Of a stretch of 7,012 bases of DNA, positions 1 through 6,600 are shown one piece after another. This DNA comes from Chloroflexota bacterium. Lineage in GTDB: Bacteria; Chloroflexota; Dormibacteria; CF-121. The DNA lies in NCBI GenBank assembly GCA_005880605.1, contig VBIS01000215.1, forward strand, positions 1 through 7,012, written 5' to 3'. The notes under the pieces are model-generated. The model worked only from the letters and a program-made list of their open reading frames with translations, searched no databases and was not told the origin of the DNA. The position numbers and the translations under genes are program-made. Every line of letters begins with the position of its first letter. Positions within the stretch are counted from its first letter, which is position 1.

Positions 1-185
1 GCCCGCGGGTACGAATCCTGAGTGTCACCCAGTCCGGCGACACGGCGAGCGTCACGGTGGAGGTCAGTCGCGCGTCGGGCGATCCGTTGACCGGCGCGAC
101 CACCCAGCAGTTTGCGCTCTCCCTCGTCCGCGTTGGAAGCGGCTGGCAGATCGCGTCGGATCCTTTCCCATGGCAGTTCCAGTGA
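1..185 (+). CDS. C-terminal fragment of a probable NTF2-like (SnoaL/DUF4878-type) protein
   Basis: This is the 3' end of a gene that begins left of the window. The open frame uses codons starting at base 3 and ends at TGA 183-185, giving 60 visible residues that end in ...GSGWQIASDPFPWQFQ. The alternating beta-strand pattern (a strand with TASVTVEV, then a strand ending LSLVRVGSGWQIAS) and the 'G-x-W-x-I' ending are typical of the last strands of the NTF2-like cone fold, often seen in small secreted or lipoprotein-like proteins of Gram-positives and Chloroflexota. The fold is inferred from pattern only, and the fragment is too short to name a family or substrate. The stop codon is followed after a single base by the ATG of the membrane-protein gene (TGAGATG), so the two genes are probably co-transcribed and translationally coupled. 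No ligand or catalytic residue can be assigned. Confidence 0.6.
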   Translation, partial: PRVRILSVTQSGDTASVTVEVSRASGDPLTGATTQQFALSLVRVGSGWQIASDPFPWQFQ

Positions 186-186
186 G

Positions 187-1782
187 ATGATCCAGCGCCG
201 CCTCTACATCTATATTGTCGCCGCCGCCAGCTTCGCGATGGTGCTGATCGGCCTGATCAACCTCGGCTCGACCGCGCTCAATCAGCTCCTCAACGCGACG
301 CCGCCCTACAGCAATGTCCGAGATGCCTATGCCGGCTTCGGCGCGGTGATCCTCGTGGGGCTCCCGGTCTGGGGCATCCACTGGTGGCTGGCCCAGCGGT
401 TCGCGGCCCGAACTGCCGACGAGCGAGCGTCGGCGATCCGTCGGCTCTATCTCTCTGTCGTGCTAGCCGCCACCGGCATCGCGCTGGCCATCTATCTCCG
501 TCGCCTGATCGAGGATGCGGCTGGCGTTGTGCTCGGCAGCTCGAGCGACGGCGCCTCGATCACCCGGGCGCTCTGGGCGGTTCTGGTACTCGCCGCCTTC
601 TGGCTGTATCACTTCCGAACCGCGGCTCTCGACCGAAGCCGCGTCGGTGAATCCGGCGTGTCCGCCACGCTCCGCCGCTGGTACGCCTACGGCCTGCTCT
701 TCCTCGGCCTGGCCTTCCTGCTGTTCGGGGCGCGCAACCTGCTGCAGCAAATCTGGGTCCTGGTGGTCGACCGCAGCCAGGTGATCGCTCCCGGAGGGCT
801 GGTCCCAACCGCGCTCGCAACGATGCTCACCGGACTGCTGGTCTGGGGCTTCCATTCGCAATGGACGGCCCGGCCCCCAATCGTCGAGGATGACCAACGC
901 TCGACGCTGCGCGCGGTGCAGCGCTTCCTCGCGTTGACCGGTTGCGTGGCGCTCGCCCTCTTTGGCGCCAGCCAGCTCCTCTATTACATCCTCGCGCGCC
1001 TGCTGGGCATCGAGCATCCCGGCGGGGTGAGCACCAATATCCTCGTCGCGCTGGCCAGCCCGGTCGCCACCGTCATCATCTTCGGCCTGGCCTGGCTGTG
1101 GATCCAGCGCCAGCTCGCTGCCGATGCCGGCGCCGCCGAGGCCACCCGTCAGGCCGGCGTTCGGCATCTGTACACACACCTGGTCGCTTTTCTGGCGCTG
1201 GGGACGCTCGCCATCGGGGCGGCCGGCCTGCTCTGGACCCTCTCCGACCAGATCCTCAATTCGCTTCTCGCCCACCCCTTAAACGACTGGCGCGACAAGG
1301 TCAGCTTGTTCGTCACCCTGGTCGCCGTGGGCGCCCCCATGTGGTTCACCCATTGGCGACAGTCCCCGGATCTCGCCGAGCGATACACCCTTAGCCGCCG
1401 CCTCTACCTCTACGCAACGCTGCTGGGTAGTGTCCTGGCGGCCCTGATCAGCGGTGCGATCTTCGTCTATCGCCTGCTGGCGCTGCTATTAGGAACCAGC
1501 GACGCTATCGGCGGGGCGCCCGTCATCGACATGGGCCGGGCGATGTCCGTCGTCCTCGTGGCAGCCGCCATCGGCCTCTATCACTGGCGTGTCTTGCGGG
1601 CCGATTCCGCCGCCCGCCCAGCTGCTTCGCCATCAGGAATTCCTTTGCCAACAGGAATTCCCTCCCCCCCTGTGGGTCAGGATGGGGGGTTGATCATCAC
1701 CATCACCGGCGCGACCGAACTGCAGATCCGGCAGGCAATGTCCAAGCTCCCGGACGGCGCAAACTACACGATTCAGAAGTAA
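187..1782 (+). CDS. Polytopic membrane protein with six two-helix repeats, DUF5671-like
   Basis: A 531-residue integral membrane protein of unknown function. I chose ATG 187, although the frame is open further upstream, because 187 gives MIQRRLYIYIVAAAS, the start of the first repeat. Any earlier start would overlap the end of the preceding gene and add a non-membrane extension. Six repeats are visible at about residues 4-70, 85-146, 163-226, 245-310, 325-390 and 404-468. Each begins with an RRLY-like motif and hydrophobic helix, followed by a loop and a second helix ending in W/Y-x-x-H-W (His65, 142, 223, 389, 466). Repeat 4 lacks the His (AWLWIQRQ). This predicts about 12 membrane helices and resembles DUF5671 proteins as I know them, which carry this module in multiple copies. 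Residues 478-497 are a Pro/Gly linker. Residues 500-531 (IITITGAT...LPDGANYTIQK) form a small soluble tail. There is no good Shine-Dalgarno, so translation is probably coupled to the upstream gene. It could be a sensor or channel-like protein; nothing in the sequence decides this. Confidence 0.8.
   Translation: MIQRRLYIYIVAAASFAMVLIGLINLGSTALNQLLNATPPYSNVRDAYAGFGAVILVGLPVWGIHWWLAQRFAARTADERASAIRRLYLSVVLAATGIALAIYLRRLIEDAAGVVLGSSSDGASITRALWAVLVLAAFWLYHFRTAALDRSRVGESGVSATLRRWYAYGLLFLGLAFLLFGARNLLQQIWVLVVDRSQVIAPGGLVPTALATMLTGLLVWGFHSQWTARPPIVEDDQRSTLRAVQRFLALTGCVALALFGASQLLYYILARLLGIEHPGGVSTNILVALASPVATVIIFGLAWLWIQRQLAADAGAAEATRQAGVRHLYTHLVAFLALGTLAIGAAGLLWTLSDQILNSLLAHPLNDWRDKVSLFVTLVAVGAPMWFTHWRQSPDLAERYTLSRRLYLYATLLGSVLAALISGAIFVYRLLALLLGTSDAIGGAPVIDMGRAMSVVLVAAAIGLYHWRVLRADSAARPAASPSGIPLPTGIPSPPVGQDGGLIITITGATELQIRQAMSKLPDGANYTIQK
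1634..1661 (+). repeat. Two 10-bp direct repeats, 18-nt period, in Pro-rich linker
   Basis: CAGGAATTCC occurs at 1634-1643 and again at 1652-1661, exactly 18 nt apart. Each copy contains the palindrome GGAATTCC. In the membrane-protein frame the period encodes a six-residue unit read as SGIPLP then TGIPSP. The unit lies in the linker between the last membrane helix and the soluble tail. The whole-codon period suggests slippage or duplication tolerated in a flexible linker. No regulatory role is implied. Confidence 0.6.
1658..1689 (+). repeat. Degenerate copy of the C-rich/G-rich REP-like element
   Basis: The stretch has the same architecture as the clearer copies at 3646-3682 and 5807-5842: a C-rich arm starting TTCCCT and C6-7, a CTGTGGG turn, then a TCAGGATGGGGGG tail. 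The tail corresponds to CAGGGTGGGGG in the other copies. It needs gaps to align, so homology is an inference rather than a clear identity. It is read in frame as IPSPPVGQDGG in the membrane protein's linker. The HNH-gene copy likewise reads PSPL...GRVGA, in the same phase of the element. Confidence 0.4.
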
Positions 1783-1810
1783 TCTCCGCCGGACCCCATT
1801 CGTTTGTGGC

Positions 1811-2279
1811 CTACGGGTTCATTCGATTGGCAAGGTCGAGGATCCCCTCAACGTATTGCTGCGTATCCGGGTACATCCCGTCAGCCTTCAAGCTGGTCGG
1901 TCCCTGGTAGTAGGCGGCGAGCGCGTTCTCGGGACTGTTGAAGGCTTGGAGATCCTGGCGCAAAATCGCGACGCCCACGTCGGCGTTGTCGTACGGGTCA
2001 TCGAGGTTGACCTGGCGGCCAAGCAAAGCGGGTCCGGCTTCCGTCGCCGATGCCGGCTGGACCTGCATCAGTCCGACAGCGCCGGTATCTGAGACGCGCA
2101 ATTGATCCCAGCCGCTCTCCCAGTACGAGAGCGCGCACTGAAGGATCCGTGACGGCGGCCGCGTCCGGCCGAGGTTGGGCTTGGTCGGTTGGCGCTGCGA
2201 GTGCGGCTTTAACGGTTAGTGCGGTCGCGGCTGCGCCCAGTAGCGCGGCATTCGCCGCTTTCTTTTTCCTTAATGGCAT
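1811..2279 (-). pseudogene. Small secreted lytic transglycosylase (SLT domain), frameshifted
   Basis: This encodes a soluble-lytic-transglycosylase-like enzyme (lysozyme fold, cleaving the MurNAc-GlcNAc bond of peptidoglycan), but in two frames. The N-terminal frame starts at ATG 2279 with MPLRKKKAANAALLGAA and a Sec-type signal peptide (basic n-region, hydrophobic core, ALA-A cleavage near residue 28), then a short Pro/Gln/Asp spacer. The catalytic frame carries the canonical motifs ESGWDQ (predicted catalytic Glu, codon 2119-2117), SDTGAVGLMQVQP, NLDDPYDNADVG and ALAAYYQGP, and ends at TAG 1813-1811. Joining the two needs a net one-base change, most simply at the CCC run 2119-2121 (GGG on the coding strand). 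This would give about 155 residues, short but complete for a stand-alone SLT domain. The true joint could lie anywhere from about 2117 to 2150, because the catalytic frame also reads plausibly as CALSYWESGW. The gene converges on the membrane-protein gene (28-bp gap) and diverges from the HNH gene. A sequencing error, a real pseudogene and programmed frameshifting are all possible. Confidence 0.75.
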
Positions 2280-2338
2280 CCGCCCATGAAACCGGACGGA
2301 GGCCCGGGTTGGCAAGCACAAGCTCGAGTGAAAACGAG

Positions 2339-2367
2339 TTGACAAGCGAACGAATGTTCGCTAGACT
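2339..2367 (+). promoter_or_regulatory. Sigma70-type promoter of the HNH gene
   Basis: A perfect -35 box TTGACA lies at 2339-2344. A 17-bp spacer separates it from the -10-like TAGACT at 2362-2367 (4 of 6 matches to TATAAT, including the first base, the second A and the final T). Transcription would be expected to start around 2374-2376, only a few bases before the GTG at 2379, so the mRNA would be leaderless or nearly so. The SOS palindrome fills the spacer and touches the -10 box. Confidence 0.7.
2345..2362. promoter_or_regulatory. LexA/SOS box operator
   Basis: The perfect inverted repeat AGCGAACGAATGTTCGCT has 7-bp arms around a GAAT centre. Its core CGAAC-GAAT-GTTCG fits the Gram-positive/actinobacterial LexA consensus CGAAC-R-N-R-Y-GTTCG at every position (centre G-A-A-T). 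It sits between the -35 and -10 boxes of the HNH gene promoter, so a bound LexA dimer would block RNA polymerase. Established background: some mycobacterial 13E12 (DUF222-HNH) genes are recorded as having LexA boxes, which agrees with this target. LexA itself is not in the window, so the assignment rests on motif and position. Confidence 0.75.
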
Positions 2368-2378
2368 GATACAAAATT

Positions 2379-3692
2379 GTGGTAGCTGAAGAAGCGATCG
2401 CGCCGGTATCTCCCGAGGTCGAAGCCCTCCTCGGCGCCATCGACCGCTTTCGCCAGCGGCCCCGGACGCATCGCGAGCCGCAACAGCTCGCCGCCGACCT
2501 GAAGTGCATTCGGCATGGGCAGGATTTGCTCGAGCTGGAGTTCGCAGACACGGCCGCCCGGTTCAGCAAGACCGAGGAGTATGAAGAGCAAGGATCGGTG
2601 AGCCCGATCGATTGGATCCGCCACAACTGCCGGATGTCGAGCTCGGCGGTGTGGGGCAGCGTCGCCGTGGGCGACCACCTCGCCGAGCTTCCGCACAGTG
2701 TCGAGGCGGTCGAGAGCGGTGAGATCGGCTATGCACACCTGGCGTTGATGGCCCGCACGGCGGTCGCGCTCCAGGGATCGTCTACCGCCGCGCCTTTCGA
2801 GGAGACGGAGTTGCTCGAGAAAGCCCGCGAATTCAGTGTGGGCCGCCTCTGGCATTTCTGCCATCACCTCCGGCACGCCCTCGACCCAGAGGGATTCACT
2901 GCCGAGCAGAACCGGGCCACGCAGGAGCGCAGCCTCAAGCTCAGCCCTTGCGAAGACGGCACGCTGCTGCTCGAGGGCTGGTTGGATAACCTGGGCGGAG
3001 CGGCGCTGCGCAGTGCGCTCGAGCCACTGGCGCAGCCCCGTGGTGATCACGACGAGCGCGGCCGCGAACACCGGAACGCCGATGCGCTGGTCGAGATCCT
3101 CACGCATGCGCAGGATGCCGGCGGGCTGCCGCAGCGGCCGCATCTTCAGGTCACGGCTTCGCTGGACACGCTCCGCGGATTGGTGGGCTCCCCGGCTGGC
3201 GACATGGAGTACGCGCTCCCGGTCTCGGCCGACACGGTGCAGCGGCTGGCATGCGATGGCACCATCACGCGCGTGGTCCTGGGGCCGGAATCAGTCGTGA
3301 TCGACGTCGGCCGCGCTCGGCGCGTGGTCGCGGGCGCGATGCGCCGCGCGCTCGCCGCCCGCGACGGTCACTGCCGCTGGCCGCACTGCGATCGGCCCGC
3401 GTCCTGGAGCGACGCCCACCACGTCATCCATTGGAGCAACGGCGGCGATACCGACCTGTCGAACATGGTCCTGTTGTGTCACCGGCACCACTGGATGGCG
3501 CACGAGGGCGGCTGGCAGCTGGTGCAGACGGCGGAGGGCGAGGTCCTGACGGTGCCACCCCGCCCGCCGGGACTGGCGCGCGCGGCGGATGTTGACGATC
3601 CGGTTGAGGCTGCCCGCCGCTTCGCGCAACAGCTCACCCCTGCAGCATCCCCTTCCCCTCTGGCGGAGGGCAGGGTGGGGGCCGATCCCTAA
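2379..3692 (+). CDS. DUF222 / 13E12-repeat family HNH endonuclease
   Basis: A 437-residue protein with an N-terminal DUF222 region (about residues 35-300, mostly helical, e.g. SGEIGYAHLALMARTA) and a C-terminal HNH nuclease domain (about 325-380). The HNH part shows a zinc-ribbon pair HCRWPHC (Cys332, Cys337), the DAHHVIHW stretch containing the first catalytic His (347/348), the GGDTDLSN loop with Asn362, and LCHRHHWMAHEG with Cys367 and His370 as further zinc ligands and His371 completing the motif. All expected HNH residues are present, so a metal-dependent DNA nick or cleavage activity is predicted. The biological role of this family is not established. Start: GTG 2379 is the first start after the in-frame TGA at 2367-2369 and lies a few bases after the predicted transcription start, so there is no room for a Shine-Dalgarno. 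The LexA box predicts induction by DNA damage. The C-terminal tail (PSPLAEGRVGADP) is encoded by a REP-like repeat, and the stop overlaps that of gltB. It may be a passenger of a mobile or multicopy family, but no transposase or inverted-repeat boundaries are visible. Confidence 0.9.
   Translation: MVAEEAIAPVSPEVEALLGAIDRFRQRPRTHREPQQLAADLKCIRHGQDLLELEFADTAARFSKTEEYEEQGSVSPIDWIRHNCRMSSSAVWGSVAVGDHLAELPHSVEAVESGEIGYAHLALMARTAVALQGSSTAAPFEETELLEKAREFSVGRLWHFCHHLRHALDPEGFTAEQNRATQERSLKLSPCEDGTLLLEGWLDNLGGAALRSALEPLAQPRGDHDERGREHRNADALVEILTHAQDAGGLPQRPHLQVTASLDTLRGLVGSPAGDMEYALPVSADTVQRLACDGTITRVVLGPESVVIDVGRARRVVAGAMRRALAARDGHCRWPHCDRPASWSDAHHVIHWSNGGDTDLSNMVLLCHRHHWMAHEGGWQLVQTAEGEVLTVPPRPPGLARAADVDDPVEAARRFAQQLTPAASPSPLAEGRVGADP
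3646..3682 (+). repeat. REP-like C-rich/G-rich palindromic element at 3' end of the HNH gene
   Basis: Bases 3656-3682 match 5816-5842 (inside gltB) over 27 nt with a single mismatch (C at 3664 versus G at 5824), in the same orientation on the plus strand. The element encodes the last residues of the HNH protein (PSPLAEGRVGA) and ends eight bases before that protein's stop. Its arms (CCTTCCCC / GGCGGAGG around TCT) can form a hairpin with one mismatch and one G-U pair. It is the only candidate for transcription attenuation between the two convergent genes, but there is no U-tract, so I do not call it a terminator. Confidence 0.75.
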
Positions 3693-6600
3693 GCGCGAGA
3701 GGCGACCGTGCCCTCGTGAGCATTCTCGATCCGCGCGACGTCGGCCTTGGGGGCGACCCGCCAGAACCGATGTAGCGCCGCATGCCAGTCATCCAGAATG
3801 GCGCCCGCCGCGGGTGATCCGGTGTAAGCCGCGTGTTGATCGATCAGCGCTCGCAGCCGTAGGACCTGCTCAGCCAGCAACTGATGTTCGCCGCTGAGCC
3901 GGTGGGCGTCCACCAGCTCGCCGTTCACCATGCCGGGTAAGCCGATCCCGGTGTCGTAGACAAAGACTTCGCCACCCGTCATGCCGGCGCCGAGGTTGTG
4001 TCCCACGGGGCCAAGCACCACCAGGGTCCCGCCGGTCATGTACTCGGCGCAATGCTCCCCTACGCCCTCGACCACGGCCGAGGCGCCGCTGTTGCGCACC
4101 GCGAAGCGCTCGCCCGCCTTCCCGGCGCAGAACAGCTCGCCGCCGGTCGCGCCGTAGAGGACGGTGTTGCCGAGCAAGTAGGGTTCACCCGCGTCATTGG
4201 CTGGAGGCCGCATGATGATCCGGCCACCACCCATCCCCTTGCCAACGTAATCGTTCGCTTCCCCGATCAGAACGAACTCGATGCCATCCGTCAGGAAGGC
4301 CCCAAAGCTCTGGCCCGCCTCGCCGGTAAACACGAATGATGCCGATCCAGCCGGCGGCGACGTGCCGCATTCTCTGGCCAGGGCGCCACCCAACCGCGCC
4401 CCCACCGACCGGTCCGAATTCTCAATCGCGTAGCTGGCGCGCACGTCGGCGCCAGTAAGGACGGCGGTCAGGGCATCGAGGCAGACTCGATCGCCGAGTC
4501 CTGACGACGGCTTCTGCAGCGGAATCGAGGCGACGAATCTCCGGGGCTCCGAGCCCTCGTCGCTCAGCAACGGTGAAAGATCCATGCGGTCGGCTCGCGC
4601 ATCCCCGGTGACGCGCTGCGCCAGCAAGTCGGTTTGGCCGATGGCATCGTCGAGCCTCCGCAGGCCAAGGCCCGCCAGGATGTGACGCACCTCCTCGGCG
4701 ACATGCGTCAGATACGCCTCGAGCATCTCCGGTGTCCCAGCAAACTTGGCCCGCAATTCCGGGCGCTGGGTCGCGATCCCGACCGGACAGGTGTCGAGGT
4801 GGCAGGTACGCACCATGATGCATCCCTCGGCGAGGAGCGCCGCCGTGCCAAAGCTGTACTCATCAGCGCCGAGCAGCGCGGCGATGACGACGTCGCGACC
4901 GGACTTGATGCCGCCGTCGACCCGCAGGCGAACCCGATCCCGCAGGTCGTTGAGCCGGAGCGTTTGCTGGGTTTCCGCCAGGCCGATTTCCCACGGCATC
5001 CCGGCGTTCTTGATCGATGACAGCGGGCTGGCGCCCGTTCCACCATCCATGCCGGCGATGTGCACCACGTCGGCCAGGCCCTTGACCACGCCGGCGGCGA
5101 TCGTCCCAACCCCGGCTTCGGAGACCAATTTGACGGACACCGCCGCCAGCGGATTGACCTGTTTGAGGTCGTAGATCAGCTGCGCCAGGTCCTCGATCGA
5201 ATAGATGTCGTGATGGGGCGGCGGCGAGATCAGGGCAATCCCCTGCTGGGTGTGTCGCAGCCGCGCGATCTCCTCCGTCGCCTTGTGACCGGGCAGCTGG
5301 CCACCCTCGCCGGGCTTCGATCCCTGCGCCATTTTGATCTGCAGCTCGTCGGCGAACACGCAGTACTCGGGCGTCACGCCGAACCGCCCGGACGCCACCT
5401 GCTTGATTGCCGAGTTGCGGTCGATCGGCTGTCCCTTGGTGCGATAGCGCGCCGGGTCCTCGCCGCCCTCGCCGGTGTTGCTCTTGCCGCCCAGCCGGTT
5501 CATTGCGATCGCGATCGTCTCGTGTGCTTCCGCCGCGATTGACCCATGCGACATGGCGCCGGTGGAGAAGCGTCGCAGGATCGCGCTGACCGGCTCGACC
5601 TCATTGAGCGGAACCGGTGGGCCGGCCGCCTTCATCACCAGCAGATCCCTCGGATAGGTTGGGGGCCGGTCATTCACCAGCCGTGCAAACCGCTCGTACG
5701 ATGCGTAGCCGTTTCCGTCCGGCCCAGTCGCGACCGCGCGTTGCAGCGCGTGCGCCGCGGACATCTCGGTTCTTTCCCCTCCCCCTCTGGGGGACGCCAC
5801 ATTTGCTTCCCCTCCCCCTCTGGGGGAGGGCAGGGTGGGGGCTCCAACTGCCACTGCCTCGAGCTCCACCCCCGGCACTGCGTTGTGCAGCGCGTCGACG
5901 ACATCGGGGTTGGTCGCGTGGTACTCGGTGCCTTGCTTGTGATGCTTGAAGAAGCCGGGGCTCTTCAGGGCCGGCGCCGTGTCGGCAAACCCTTCGGCGT
6001 GGAGCGCCAGAACCTGTTCGCCGAGATCGGCAAAGCTCGCCCCGCCGACGGGGGACGGCGTTCCGGCAAAGGCGAAGTCGACCACGCCGGCATCGAGCCC
6101 GACGATCTCGAAGATCTGCGCCCCCTGGTAGCCGTCCAGCGTCGAGATGCCCATTTTGGCGAGAACCTTGAGGGCGCCGTCCTCGAGGGCCCTGACGTAG
6201 CGCTCCTGCGCGCTGTGCCCGTCGGCTTCGCCTTTGAGATGGCCGGCCGACGCCAGCGCCGAGATCGACGCCATGCCGAGGCGCGGGCAGATCGCCTGCG
6301 CCCCATATCCGAGCAGGCAGACGACGTGGTGCACCTCCCGGGCTTCGTCGGTCTCGACGACCAGGCTGGTCACCCCGCGTAAGCCATGGCGCATGAGGTG
6401 GTGATGCACCGTACCGACCGCGAGCAGCGCCGGGATCGGCGCGCGCTCGGGGCCGGCCTCGCGATCGGACACGATCAGGATCGAGGCGCCGAAGCGAGCC
6501 GCGCGCTCGGCGTCCTCAGCCAGCCGCTCGCAAGCGGCCCGCAGGCCAGCCGCTCCTTCAGCAACCGGAAAGGTGGCGTCGAGATCGCTGCACGCGAACG

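Noticed and set aside
463..1275. Long open frame on the minus strand (270 codons) opposite the membrane-protein gene
   Set aside because: It is antisense to a clearly real coding frame. Its composition is rich in Arg/Glu/Gln/Gly with no recognisable domain, as expected of GC-rich shadow frames.
1783..1810. Possible terminator between the membrane-protein gene and the transglycosylase gene
   Set aside because: The 28-bp gap shows no convincing stem-loop followed by a T-run on either strand.
2280..2338. Promoter for the minus-strand transglycosylase gene
   Set aside because: A TTGTCA-like -35 can be drawn on the minus strand, but no acceptable -10 box or clear Shine-Dalgarno follows it, so I do not list it as a feature.
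2361..3143. Minus-strand 260-codon open frame opposite the HNH gene
   Set aside because: It mirrors the DUF222 coding frame and has no motif. The plus-strand frame has an intact HNH domain and its own promoter.
3646..5842. The repeats as ends of an insertion sequence or composite element carrying the intervening DNA
   Set aside because: The copies are in the same orientation within two unrelated genes, and the DNA between them is simply the 3' half of gltB. No transposase or target duplication is visible.
5774..5842. CRISPR array
   Set aside because: There are only two units, the period is 33 nt with a 12-nt spacer-like gap, and the array is part of an intact protein-coding frame. It does not fit repeat-spacer architecture.
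5546..6382. Plus-strand 278-codon open frame opposite gltB
   Set aside because: It is antisense to the conserved GltB central domain. It shows no domain, and its length is explained by high GC and scarce stops.
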